A stretch of 64,000 nucleotides of DNA, taken from positions 1 to 64,000 of the forward strand of contig JAEUWI010000035.1 in NCBI GenBank assembly GCA_016791475.1, written 5' to 3'. The stretch is from Candidatus Hydrogenedentota bacterium (GTDB lineage: Bacteria; Hydrogenedentota; Hydrogenedentia; Hydrogenedentales; JAEUWI01). This document shows, piece by piece, positions 54,854 to 63,487 of this stretch (within the stretch, counting starts at the first letter, position 1; every line of letters starts with the position of its first letter). The position numbers and the translations under genes were made by a program. The notes under the pieces are model-generated. The model was given only the letters and a program-made list of their open reading frames with translations, was not told the DNA's origin and did not search any database.

Positions 54854-55779
54854 TTGGATGGCTCCGCCATTTCCTGGTTCGCGGACTGCAACGCGGCCTT
54901 GCGCGCGGCGAGCCCGGCGTCGATCTCGGCGAGAATGGTCTTGCCGAGGAGGCCGCGCTTTTTCAGAAAAGCCGCGCAATTGTGGCGGCCGGTGTCGAGA
55001 GGCTTCACGGTGATGTTGCCCACGCCGATGTGACGGCGGGCCTGATCGGCATCGGGCACGCTGCGCTCGCCATAGAAAATCGTGGCGCGTGGGGGCGCCG
55101 GCTGGGTATCCAGGTAGAGCCGGGTCACGTCGGGGAGAGTCTTTCCCGCGAGGTAACCGCGCATCTTGCGCCATACCAGTTGGGCGGCGACGGTGACCAG
55201 GAAGACCTCCGCGAAGTCCGCCGGGCTGCGCAGCAACTGAGGGAGGTTGAAATAGACCTTCAGTTGGTTTTTCAGGCCGAGATAGACCTCGGGGGGGAAG
55301 CAGGGGGAAAAGGCGACGATCTGATCGATTTTGGCCCGCGAACTCACATAAAAGGCCACGTAGCCGCCGGCGGAGGCCCCGATGGCGACGTTGTAGGTGG
55401 AGCCGAGGCGCGCCAGGGTCTGGTTGACCAGCTCGGGATAAAAATCCGCACCGTCTCCGCCGCCATCGGGCTGCCGGAAATATCCGGTGCGATAGGGATC
55501 GCGGAGGAAGACCAGGTTGTAGTTGTTCCGGTCTTCCTTGAGCATGTTGCGAAACTCGAACTGGGGCATGCCGGCAAAGAGCACGGCCATGCCCGCGAAG
55601 GAAACGATGGTGACGTCCGAGCCGTTGTCCTCCACCTGAATATAGCGGGACAGATCGACATCCCCCTGTGCGCTCTGGGGATCGTTGAAGTTAAAGGTTC
55701 CCTCGGACTCCATGTTCCGGGAAAGTTCGGGCATGAAGGTACGGGTAACGAGTTTTACGAGGTAATTGAGAATGGCCAT
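54850..55779 (-). CDS. Alpha/beta-hydrolase-like protein (possible acyltransferase) coupled to the glycosyltransferase
   Basis: 309 aa from the ATG at 55779. The core has VAIGASAGGYVAFYVSSRA with a G-A-S-A-G nucleophile elbow, upstream strands VTIVSFAGMAVLF and NLVFLRDPYRTGYF, and a final LDTGRHNCAAFL near the position expected for the catalytic His. This resembles small serine hydrolases or exopolysaccharide-linked acyl/pyruvyl enzymes. No signal peptide is apparent. It is the first gene of a two-gene operon with the glycosyltransferase, so both may build or modify one glycoconjugate. Specific function unknown. Confidence 0.75.
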   Translation of the reverse strand: MAILNYLVKLVTRTFMPELSRNMESEGTFNFNDPQSAQGDVDLSRYIQVEDNGSDVTIVSFAGMAVLFAGMPQFEFRNMLKEDRNNYNLVFLRDPYRTGYFRQPDGGGDGADFYPELVNQTLARLGSTYNVAIGASAGGYVAFYVSSRAKIDQIVAFSPCFPPEVYLGLKNQLKVYFNLPQLLRSPADFAEVFLVTVAAQLVWRKMRGYLAGKTLPDVTRLYLDTQPAPPRATIFYGERSVPDADQARRHIGVGNITVKPLDTGRHNCAAFLKKRGLLGKTILAEIDAGLAARKAALQSANQEMAEPSK

Positions 55780-55900
55780 GAAGTCCCGTTTGGGGAAAAG
55801 CACCGAATTGACGAACACACGCTGCCCCACATCGGGTACACGGGCAGTGAGACGCACTCCCCCATTATACCGACATTGCGCGGGACTGTTCCATGGGCGC

Positions 55901-55929
55901 TTGACGCCCGTCCGGTGATGGGGTATCGT
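55901..55929 (+). promoter_or_regulatory. Sigma-70-like promoter of the ELWxxDGT protein gene
   Basis: -35 TTGACG (55901-55906), 17-bp spacer, -10 TATCGT (55924-55929). The leader of about 127 nt to the GTG at 56063 contains small stems CCGCC / GGCGG, GAC / GTC and GGCC-ttttc-GGCC, so it may be structured. The 283 bp gap between this gene and the hydrolase gene holds no other feature. Confidence 0.6.
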
Positions 55930-56062
55930 GGTTCACGTGCGTTGCCGACCGCCTGCGAAGTGGATGGCGGGCGACGGCGTCACCCAGGGCCTTTTCGGCC
56001 TGAGGATCCAGAGTCGCGCCTTGACCGTGTGGCGCGCAAATCGACCGAAAGGAGTCCTTTTC

Positions 56063-59000
56063 GTGCCCCGTTTTTTGGTTTTCTTGCTCCTATTGGCCTG
56101 TTTGGCCTTTTCCGCCGTGGTCAGGGCCGACGATGTTCGGATGATCCGGGATATTGCGGATTCGGATGCCGACGCCGATCCGACATTCCTCACGGTCTCC
56201 AATGGCCTGTTGTTTTTTAACGCGGACGACGGGGTGGCGGGTGATGAGCTCTGGGTGAGCGACGGCACGGCCGAGGGCACACGGCTGCTGAAGGACATCG
56301 ACCCGGGAGAGGGCGGATCGAGCCCCCTCTGGCTGGTGAACTATCACGACGCGGTTTATTTCTTCGCCAGCACCCCGGAACTGGGGCGGGAGTTCTACCG
56401 GTCGGACGGGACCGAAGAGGGCACGGTGTTGCTCAAGGACCTCGTGCCCGGTGACACGAGCAACCGGAGCCACCATATCCCCCTTATTGTGAATGACGTG
56501 ATGCTTTTCCGCGGGCACGACAATGCCCTGGGCGAGGTCATCTGGCGGAGCGACGGCACGGAAGAGGGCACGACGGTCCTGGCCGACCTTTCGCCGGAAG
56601 GCAGCGACGAAATCTTCTCGGGGAGCTTGATACAGGCCGGCGACGTGGCGTATTTCAACGCCAGCGACGGTGTCCACGGAGAAGAACTGTGGATCACGGA
56701 TGGCACGGTGGACGGCACGCGCATGGTGGCCGACATTGCACCGGACGCGGCGGAAAGCCAGCCGTACTTTTACGCGGGCACCCAGGGTGCGGTGTTTTTC
56801 GCGGCGCTGGATGGCGAGCACGGTTTCGAGCCCTGGTACTCGGACGGAACCGAAGGCGGCACGCGTATGCTGGCGGATCTGGTGGAAGGTGTGGACAACA
56901 GCTCGGTGGGCAACGCGTATTTCGCGCCGGACGGCACGCTCTATTGCTTCGCAAACAACAATGTCCACGGAAGCGAGCCGTACATCGCCGATCCGGGTGG
57001 GCTGAACTTCCGCCTGTTGAAGGAAATCAACCCGGACGCCGCCGGCTCGAATCCCGGCGAGTTCTTTTTCTACGAGGACCGGGTCTATTTCCGCGCGAGC
57101 AGCGCTGGAATCGGCACGGAGATGTGGGTCACCGATGGAACGACCGACGGTACGGTTCCTTTCCGCGATGTCGAGGGAGCTTCGGGCAGCTACACGCTCC
57201 CGACGCTGCTGGGCGACACGCTGATATTTTCGGCCAATACCCCCGAGACGGGCCTGGAACCCTTCCGCACCGATGGCACGCCGGAGGGCACGACGCTGAT
57301 TCTGGATGTGTACCCCGGGGCCGAGCGCGGCTTTGACGGCTCGCCCGTGGTTTACCAGGATATGGTTTATTTCCGGGGCAACGACGGCGTCAACGGGTCC
57401 ACGCTGTGGCGCACGGACGGCACCGCCGAAGGAACGGCGATGGTCCGGAAGATCAGCGCCATCTCCACCAGCTCGAATCCGCGCGCGCTGACGCCCCTCG
57501 GCGATCAGGTCATCTTCGCGGCGGAAGACGGCGCCGGGACGGACGCGCTCTGGGCCAGCGATGGCACCGAGGACGGCACGACACCCCTGCGCACCCTGGA
57601 CCGCATCGACGAGTTGACCCCGCTGGGCGACCAGATCATCTTTGTGGCGAGGGCCACGGGGACGGGACGCGAGCTCTTCGCGACGGACGGCACGGAAGGG
57701 GGCACCGTAATGCTGAAAGATATTGTGGAGGGCGCGGAAGACTCGACGCCCTCGCAATTGACGGCGACGGAAGACCATGTGTTCTTCGTGACCCGGGGCG
57801 AAGCCAATGGGGGCGCACTCTGGAAGACGGACGGCACGCCGGAAGGCACGGTGCTGGTCAAGGACGTCAACCCCGAAGACAACGACGAAGGGATAAGGTA
57901 CCTGACAGCGGCGGGCCCGAATGTGTTCTTTTCGGGCTACGACGCGGACAACGGCCAGGAGCTCTGGTTCTCCGACGGCACGGCGGACGGCACGGTACGC
58001 GTGGCGCAATTGGCGCCCGGCGCGGAGAGCGTGGCCCCCGCCGATATGATCTGGGCCGATGGCCTGCTCTTTTTCACGGCCTACACCGAGCCCGGGGGCG
58101 GCGAAGACAACAGCCGATCATTGTGGGTAAGCGATGGGACGGAGAGTGGCACCGTGCCCGTAATCGACCCTTATCCCGGCGGCAATGACCAGTTTGCGGC
58201 CTTTCACGCCGTGGGCGAACTCGTGTATTTCGTGGCGGACGACGGCGTACACGGTGAGGAGCTCTGGCGCAGCGACGGGACGCCGGAGGGCACGTGGATG
58301 GTGAAGGACATCTGGATCGGACCGGGCGACTCCTTCATTGACGAGATTATCGACATTGAGGGTCGCCTGTATTTCTCCGCGGGTGGACAGGATACGAGCG
58401 TGGAGCTTTGGACAAGCGACGGCACAACCAATGGCACGCGGGTAGCCGCGGATATTCTGCCGGAGGGCGGCTCGGATCCGGAGCAGGTGACCAACGTGAA
58501 CGGGGTGCTCTATTTCACGGCGGAGCACCCGGACTTCGGACGGGAAGTCTGGAAGAGCCACGGCACGGGCGAAGGCACCTTCATGCTGCCGGAAGTCCGC
58601 GAGGGCGTCGCCGATGGAACCCTCCGCGAACTCACGGCGGCGGGCAATAACCTCTACTTTCAGGCCACCGACGCGGACAACGGAACGGAGCTCTGGGGGG
58701 CGCTTACCGAGTTTGAAGTGAGCTTCATCCGGCGGGTCGATTCCGATCCGACGCAGGCCGATACCGTCCGCTTCGACGTGGGCTTCAACCGCCCCGTCTC
58801 GGGCGTGGACCTCTCCGATTTCGCCATAGACGCGGTCGGGATCTCCGGCGCGGCGCTGACAAACCTGGAGGTGGTCGGAAATCTGTTTCGCGTCACGGCC
58901 GCCACCGGCACGGGAGACGGCACCTTGAGCATCGACCTGATCGACGATGGCACCATCTTCGAGGACGGCGGCGGACTGACCCAGCTCGGGGGCGACGGCG

Positions 59001-60256
59001 CGGGCAATGGAAACTTCACCTACGGCGAGGTGTACACCCTGGACACGGCGCCCCCCGTCGTGACCGTCAATGAATTGTTCACCAGGTTTACGGGGCCGGG
59101 CCTCTTCGGCACGGTGGACGATCCCGAGGCCACGGTGACGATCACCATCAACGGTGAGACGTTCACGGCCCTGAACCAGCGCGATGGCACGTGGTTCCTC
59201 GAAGGCGGCAAATTCGAACCTTTCGTGGAGGGCGTGTACGACGTGATCGCCTCGGCCACCGATCTCGTGGGCAATGTGGGCACGGATGAAAGCACCGAAG
59301 ACCTGCACGTCGATCAGACGCCACCCGTGGTTACGGTGGACACCCTGGCCTCGCCCGATCCTTCACCGGCCTTCAGCGGAACGATCAGCGAGCCGACCCT
59401 GGAGATTCGGGTTGCCATCTTCGGCGACTCGGAGCTGGCCACGAATAACGGCGACGGAACCTGGACGCTGCCCGCGGGCTCCCTCACCGTCGAAGCCGAC
59501 GGGCACTACGATGTGCGCGCCACCGCCATTGACCGCGCGGGAAATGAAGGGGCGGACGAGTCGAACATCGAGTTCCTCTACGACACCATTCCGCCGTCGG
59601 TGACGCTGCTGGGTGATGCCGAAGTGGCGCTTGTGGCGGGTACGGACACCTATCTGGAAGCGGGCATTTCCATCGTCGATGGCGGCGATCCCCTGGCGCA
59701 GTTGGTGATCGAGGGTGTAGTGGACGACGACACGCCGGGCGTGTATGTGCTCACCTATTACGCGGTGGACCGCGCGGGCAACGAGTCGGAGCGCCTGGAA
59801 CGGACCGTGACCGTGACGGGCCCCGCGGAGGGTGAAGGTGAAGGTGAAGGTGAGGGTGAAGGTGAGGGTGAAGGCGAAGGCGAAGGCGAGGGTGAAGGCG
59901 AAGGCGAGGGCGAGGGCGAGCCGGAGCTCAGCCTCACTGATGCGCGCCTCCTCGAGTCGGGCTTTGCCGGCGCCGATGCGAATGATGATGGCCAGCTCAC
60001 ACTGGCGGAAGCCCGCACGGTGTTGGCGAGTCTCACCCAGGGTCAATTTGATCTGCTCGACGACAACAGCGATGGCTTCGTAACGCTGGCCGAGGTCCAA
60101 GCCTACATTGACGCGAACACGGAAACCCCGGGCGGCTGCAACGCGAAGGCACTGACGGTCGAGGCGGTGCGCAAGCACATCGGCGACTTGTTCCTGTTTG
60201 CTCTGGCGCTTGCTGCGCTGGGGATAGCGCGTCGGCACCCCAATGACACCGTGTAA
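56063..60256 (+). CDS. Giant exported ELWxxDGT-repeat protein with Ig-like domains, Gly-Glu linker, EF-hands and Cys/TM tail
   Basis: 1397 aa from a GTG at 56063 that has AAAGGAG just upstream. Residues 1-22 are a signal peptide (FLVFLLLLACLAFSAVV). From about 50 to 900 there are roughly 16 ELWxSDGTxxGT units, the TIGR04534-type repeat, probably a beta-propeller. Then come bacterial Ig-like domains (about 1000-1250), of which the last resembles DUF5011. A hexanucleotide tract encodes about 15 Glu-Gly units (about 1255-1286). EF-hand loops DANDDGQLTLAEA and DDNSDGFVTLAEV follow, then GGCN, a short spacer, a helix DLFLFALALAALGIA and basic RRH. Likely a calcium-binding surface adhesin with a C-terminal sorting tail. 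Confidence 0.9.
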   Translation: MPRFLVFLLLLACLAFSAVVRADDVRMIRDIADSDADADPTFLTVSNGLLFFNADDGVAGDELWVSDGTAEGTRLLKDIDPGEGGSSPLWLVNYHDAVYFFASTPELGREFYRSDGTEEGTVLLKDLVPGDTSNRSHHIPLIVNDVMLFRGHDNALGEVIWRSDGTEEGTTVLADLSPEGSDEIFSGSLIQAGDVAYFNASDGVHGEELWITDGTVDGTRMVADIAPDAAESQPYFYAGTQGAVFFAALDGEHGFEPWYSDGTEGGTRMLADLVEGVDNSSVGNAYFAPDGTLYCFANNNVHGSEPYIADPGGLNFRLLKEINPDAAGSNPGEFFFYEDRVYFRASSAGIGTEMWVTDGTTDGTVPFRDVEGASGSYTLPTLLGDTLIFSANTPETGLEPFRTDGTPEGTTLILDVYPGAERGFDGSPVVYQDMVYFRGNDGVNGSTLWRTDGTAEGTAMVRKISAISTSSNPRALTPLGDQVIFAAEDGAGTDALWASDGTEDGTTPLRTLDRIDELTPLGDQIIFVARATGTGRELFATDGTEGGTVMLKDIVEGAEDSTPSQLTATEDHVFFVTRGEANGGALWKTDGTPEGTVLVKDVNPEDNDEGIRYLTAAGPNVFFSGYDADNGQELWFSDGTADGTVRVAQLAPGAESVAPADMIWADGLLFFTAYTEPGGGEDNSRSLWVSDGTESGTVPVIDPYPGGNDQFAAFHAVGELVYFVADDGVHGEELWRSDGTPEGTWMVKDIWIGPGDSFIDEIIDIEGRLYFSAGGQDTSVELWTSDGTTNGTRVAADILPEGGSDPEQVTNVNGVLYFTAEHPDFGREVWKSHGTGEGTFMLPEVREGVADGTLRELTAAGNNLYFQATDADNGTELWGALTEFEVSFIRRVDSDPTQADTVRFDVGFNRPVSGVDLSDFAIDAVGISGAALTNLEVVGNLFRVTAATGTGDGTLSIDLIDDGTIFEDGGGLTQLGGDGAGNGNFTYGEVYTLDTAPPVVTVNELFTRFTGPGLFGTVDDPEATVTITINGETFTALNQRDGTWFLEGGKFEPFVEGVYDVIASATDLVGNVGTDESTEDLHVDQTPPVVTVDTLASPDPSPAFSGTISEPTLEIRVAIFGDSELATNNGDGTWTLPAGSLTVEADGHYDVRATAIDRAGNEGADESNIEFLYDTIPPSVTLLGDAEVALVAGTDTYLEAGISIVDGGDPLAQLVIEGVVDDDTPGVYVLTYYAVDRAGNESERLERTVTVTGPAEGEGEGEGEGEGEGEGEGEGEGEGEGEGEGEPELSLTDARLLESGFAGADANDDGQLTLAEARTVLASLTQGQFDLLDDNSDGFVTLAEVQAYIDANTETPGGCNAKALTVEAVRKHIGDLFLFALALAALGIARRHPNDTV

Positions 60257-60271
60257 ACCCTGAATGCGCGA

Positions 60272-60312
60272 AAGCGGCGCATGGCCCCGACAGGCTGTGC
60301 GCCGCTTTTTTT
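60272..60312 (+). terminator. Rho-independent terminator of the giant protein gene
   Basis: AAGCGGCGCA (60272-60281) pairs exactly with TGCGCCGCTT (60298-60307) and is followed by five more T. It is 15 bp after the stop codon. Confidence 0.92.
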
Positions 60313-60346
60313 GCTCGCTTCGGTAAGGGAGGGTCGACCGGGGGAT

Positions 60347-60430
60347 AGGTCTTATGGGTCTTATGGGTCTTATGGGTCTTATGGGTCTTATGGGTCTTAT
60401 GGGTCGTATGGGTCGTATGGGTCGTATGGG
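60347..60430. repeat. Tandem 9-bp repeat GGGTC(T/G)TAT
   Basis: Nine units: one degenerate, five GGGTCTTAT, then three GGGTCGTAT, ending GGG. Because the unit is 9 bp it stays in frame in all six readings. A short broken copy lies at 4039-4072 on the other strand. Confidence 0.95.
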
Positions 60431-60460
60431 ATCTGAGACTTCATACTGACCTACTGGCCC

Positions 60461-60609
60461 CATCCTTCATCCTTCATCCTTCATCCTTCATCCTTCATCC
60501 TTCAGCCTTCATCCTTCAGCCTTCAGCCTTCAGCCTTCATCCTTCAGCCTTCAGCCTTCAGCCTTCAGCCTTCAGCCTTCAGCCTTCAGCCTTCATCCTT
60601 CATCCTTCC
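60461..60609. repeat. Tandem 7-bp repeat CTTCATC/CTTCAGC
   Basis: About 21 units of two variants differ at one base (T/G); blocks of ATC-type units are at both ends and AGC-type units in the centre. The array stops 2 bp before the -35 box of the padR promoter. The 411 bp gap between the giant gene and padR holds this, the 9-bp array and the terminator and nothing else. Confidence 0.95.
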
Positions 60610-60611
60610 TC

Positions 60612-60640
60612 TTGACAAACCTAGAACTTCAAGGTATAGT
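60612..60640 (+). promoter_or_regulatory. Strong sigma-70-like promoter of padR
   Basis: TTGACA (60612-60617), 17-bp spacer, TATAGT (60635-60640). An AAGGAG ribosome site (60652-60657) and the ATG at 60668 follow, so the leader is short. Confidence 0.9.
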
Positions 60641-60667
60641 GCCCTTACACCAAGGAGCACGGTAACC

Positions 60668-61003
60668 ATGACCTCCAACAAAGAGCTTATCGGGGCGAGC
60701 ACACGCCTCCTCATCCTCTCCGTGCTTGCGCGTGAAGCCAACTATGGCTACGCCATCATCCGCGCGATCAACCAGGAGGGCGAGGGGCTCTTCACCTGGC
60801 AGGAGGGCACCGTCTACCCCATCCTCCACAAGCTGGAGAAAGAGGGCCTCGTCCGCACCCAATGGCAAGACGCCGACACGGGCCGCAAGCGGAAGTATTA
60901 CTACATCACCGCGGAAGGCCGCGAGGGCCTCGCCGAGGGCACCAAAGAATGGAGCGGCTTCCACAAGCTCATCACCGCGCTGGGGGACGGCGGCCATGGG
61001 TGA
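60668..61003 (+). CDS. PadR-family transcriptional regulator
   Basis: 111 aa. A winged helix-turn-helix of the PadR type: LLILSVLAREANYGYAIIRAI, then TWQEGTVYPILHKLEKEGLV, then GRKRKYYYITAEGREGL with the beta-wing. A helical C-terminal segment (KEWSGFHKLITAL) should give dimerisation. PadR regulators usually repress adjacent genes and respond to small molecules or membrane stress. The next three genes downstream encode PadR-operon-type membrane proteins, so they are the likely targets. It has its own near-consensus promoter placed against a heptamer array. Confidence 0.93.
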   Translation: MTSNKELIGASTRLLILSVLAREANYGYAIIRAINQEGEGLFTWQEGTVYPILHKLEKEGLVRTQWQDADTGRKRKYYYITAEGREGLAEGTKEWSGFHKLITALGDGGHG

Positions 61004-61156
61004 GGGAAGAAGAGGATCTTGGACATTCATGTCCAAGGCAAAGCCCGCTTTAATGCCGAAGGGCACTGGACCGTGTTCAGTAATGCGTCAATCTGCAATT
61101 CATTGTTTACATGTCTACCACTTTCACCGAATCACTACTACGCTCGTGGGGGATTG

Positions 61157-61306
61157 GCAAAGCTGGGAGCGCAGGCGTCCCCGCCTGCCCATGGGAGAAG
61201 TAGCTTTTTCGTTCGGGAGTGTACTCCGTGGGGATTCAGCACCCCGCACCTTAGTATTCGCGCCGAAGGCGCGATGCAGGCGGGACGCCTGCGCTCCCAG
61301 CCTTGC
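61157..61306. repeat. 150-bp inverted element with GGGAGCGCAGGCGTCC arms
   Basis: Left arm 61157-61188 and right arm 61276-61306 are about 31-32 bp and differ at only two positions when paired. Each arm also has an inner palindrome (GCAGGCG / CGCCTGC), and the centre holds GCGCC-gaa-GGCGC. It lies in the 393 bp gap between padR and the first membrane protein gene; the remainder of the gap shows nothing more. It looks like a REP/MITE-type element. Confidence 0.8.
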
Positions 61307-61396
61307 ACATTCTCTTTCAGAACTACAGCGTATTCGCAAGCGAAGAGACACGAAAACGAGACTACGGCACAACGGCAAACCCCAAAGGGCGGCAAC

Positions 61397-62395
61397 ATGA
61401 ACACCCCACTGAACGACGACACCCAACAAAAAGCCCGCGAACTCGCCCGCAAGATCACCGTGGCCCACGACCTCGACCCGGAGATCCAGGAAGAACTCTA
61501 CGGCCACATCGAGGACAAGCTGCTGGCCTACAAAAGCGGCGAGGAGCTGGTATCAGATGAGGATGCGTTTATTCTCGTGCGGGAGCACTTTGGGGACGCG
61601 AAGGTGATTCGCGGATTATTGCGCGGCGTGCATGCTGGTGCGTTCCAAGCAAGCTTGATGCGGAAAGTGCTGGCCTTGACATTGGTTGCATGTTCGGTTC
61701 GCGTCGGCTTCTCCCTTGCCCGTGAACTTTCTATCGCGGCGGCAGGCTTGTATGAATCGGGTGCCGGTGTTCTATTCTGCATTCTCTCCAGCCTTCTTAT
61801 ATTCGAGATTACGGCCCTCGGCACCTTGGCTTTTGTCCTACGGCGCTGGAAGCAAGCTGAACGGTCGGAACGCGAACTCTGGTTTGTTCGCTGGTCTCTA
61901 CCTCGTATGACTTCGTGGCTGATCGTTGCCGTCGCCATGAGTTGGCTTATACCCGCAGTTAGTATTTCCGTGTCGATAGATGAGCTTGGCTTTGAGCCTT
62001 CTCGAACCAGCTTGGGGTTGATGGCGAGTACAATGATCTGCACGCAGATGCTGTGGTGCGCCATTTGGTTCTGGTGGGCCGATTCCGGATCGCGCACACT
62101 TACGAAAAACGTTGTCATCGGACTATCCTGGGCGGCCTATTCGCTCTTGGGTTCAATGTACCCTGCGAAGGTTTTGCTGCATCTCGGTGAAGGAGGGCCG
62201 CTCGATGAAACGATTGCTCATGTTGGGCACGTCCCTCTGAGCGTATCCACCTCATTCGTCGGTACCTGGTTTACCATGTCGAGTATGTCTCCCAGCATTC
62301 CTGTGATCGCTGGATGTCTTTTTGTGACTAGTTTGTTTTCAATTGCTCGGCACATCGTCGCAACGGTTGGGAAGCACGCGCCCGCTGTCCGATGA
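61397..62395 (+). CDS. PadR-associated membrane protein 1 with conserved N-terminal cap (HAAS/DUF1700-like)
   Basis: 332 aa from the ATG at 61397. Residues about 10-75 form a helical cap (KARELARKITVAHDLDPEIQ, then EELYGHIEDKLLAYKSGEE, then EDAFILVREHFGDAKVIRGL), resembling the HAAS/DUF1700 domain of PadR-linked proteins. About seven hydrophobic segments follow from residue 95 on (LALTLVACSVRVGFSLA and others). The cap DNA is nearly identical to that of the next two genes, while the membrane part is unrelated in sequence and AT-richer. The protein is probably cytoplasmic-membrane sensor or effector of the PadR unit. No catalytic motif is visible. Confidence 0.75.
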   Translation: MNTPLNDDTQQKARELARKITVAHDLDPEIQEELYGHIEDKLLAYKSGEELVSDEDAFILVREHFGDAKVIRGLLRGVHAGAFQASLMRKVLALTLVACSVRVGFSLARELSIAAAGLYESGAGVLFCILSSLLIFEITALGTLAFVLRRWKQAERSERELWFVRWSLPRMTSWLIVAVAMSWLIPAVSISVSIDELGFEPSRTSLGLMASTMICTQMLWCAIWFWWADSGSRTLTKNVVIGLSWAAYSLLGSMYPAKVLLHLGEGGPLDETIAHVGHVPLSVSTSFVGTWFTMSSMSPSIPVIAGCLFVTSLFSIARHIVATVGKHAPAVR

Positions 62396-62497
62396 ACGGG
62401 CGAGCATTCTGAACTCGCAACGAAAAACTCAGCCGGGACGACTGTGCCACAGTCTTTCAGTAGTCTCGAGAGAAGATCGGGAAAGGCATAAAGAGTT

Positions 62498-63487
62498 ATG
62501 AGCGGTAAACTCGACAATAAGACCCGGCAAAAAGCCCGCGAACTCGCCCGCAAGATCACCGTGGCCCACGACCTCGACTCGGAGATTCAGGAAGAGCTCT
62601 ACGGCCATATCGAGGACAAGCTGCTGGCGTACACGAGCGGCGAGGAGCGGGTAACGGACGAGGATGCGTTCATTCTCGTGCGGGAGCATTTTGGGGACGC
62701 GAAGGTGATTCGCGGTTTGATGCAGGAAGTACACGCGGGAGCGGTGCAGATCGGTCTGGCGCGACGAGTCTCTGCGCTTGTGGTGGTTACGGTTGGAATA
62801 CATGCGATTGTTAGGCTGGTTCGAGTTCTCTCTATGCCGACACTTATCGCACATCCCATCCTGGATGGAACGTACGCAGATTGGGCTGTATTGAATTTGG
62901 AGTTACTTGCGATTCTCCTGATACTTCTCTACTCGAGTCGTCGTGAAAGAGCTGCCCGGCCGGTCTGGTATCAGGACTGGCCCATGAGTCGAATTCTTGC
63001 TTCTCTGTGGTTGGTGGTGGCGGTGTACTTCTGTATCCCTTCGGTTGATATAAGTGGCGTGCCAGAGACGGCGCTTCCTTGGAACTTCGTCTTGCCCACT
63101 CAGATTCTTCTTTCACATTTGCTCGTCTGGCTTTGGTGGACTTGGAGCAACTCACATACTATGTTCGGCGTTGCGGCAGGACAGTATTGGGCCTTGCTCT
63201 TTTCGTCAAAGAATGTTTTTCCTCTTGCATTCAATCTTACAGCGGCCCCCGTAGACTCACCCGACAGCATTTACTTGAAGCATTTCGAGTTTATGATCGG
63301 ACCCACACTCGTGAATGCCTCCATACGGCTAGTTGGATGGGAATCGTTCTCGACGGCCCTCTCCCTTTTTCAAGTATTGGGCACTGCTGCAGCTGTGATC
63401 ACTCTGCTGTTAGTTTGCTTGCTTGCGATGAGGCGAGAGTTTGCCCGCGCGGGCCGCACGGATGAAATCGTGAGCAGCTCATCATGA
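62498..63487 (+). CDS. PadR-associated membrane protein 2 with conserved N-terminal cap
   Basis: 329 aa from the ATG at 62498. The cap at residues about 9-75 (RQKARELARKITVAHDLDSE, then IQEELYGHIEDKLLAYTSGEE) is almost the same as in the flanking genes. From residue about 90 it has a set of membrane helices (SALVVVTVGIHAIVRLVRVL, LLAILLILLYSSRRERAAR, FVLPTQILLSHLLVWLWWTW and AAAVITLLLVCLLAM near the end) with little resemblance to protein 1. Its stop overlaps the start of the third gene by ATGA. The unknown function should be similar to that of its neighbours. Confidence 0.75.
   Translation: MSGKLDNKTRQKARELARKITVAHDLDSEIQEELYGHIEDKLLAYTSGEERVTDEDAFILVREHFGDAKVIRGLMQEVHAGAVQIGLARRVSALVVVTVGIHAIVRLVRVLSMPTLIAHPILDGTYADWAVLNLELLAILLILLYSSRRERAARPVWYQDWPMSRILASLWLVVAVYFCIPSVDISGVPETALPWNFVLPTQILLSHLLVWLWWTWSNSHTMFGVAAGQYWALLFSSKNVFPLAFNLTAAPVDSPDSIYLKHFEFMIGPTLVNASIRLVGWESFSTALSLFQVLGTAAAVITLLLVCLLAMRREFARAGRTDEIVSSSS

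Noticed and set aside
55936-56062. c-di-GMP class I (GEMM) riboswitch
   Set aside because: Some spacing is suggestive but the invariant GCAAACC and ACGCAAAGCC segments are absent; kept only as a structured-leader observation.
60100-60256. Dockerin domain in the giant protein
   Set aside because: Two EF-hand-like loops are present but the spacing and the missing linker helix pattern do not match type I dockerin, and no cohesin gene is seen.
60347-60609. CRISPR array
   Set aside because: The units are 7 and 9 bp with no spacers, and no cas gene is present.
61019-61396. N-terminal extension of membrane protein 1
   Set aside because: The frame is open upstream, but it runs through the inverted element and has no start context; the conserved cap starts just after the ATG at 61397, as in the two sister genes.
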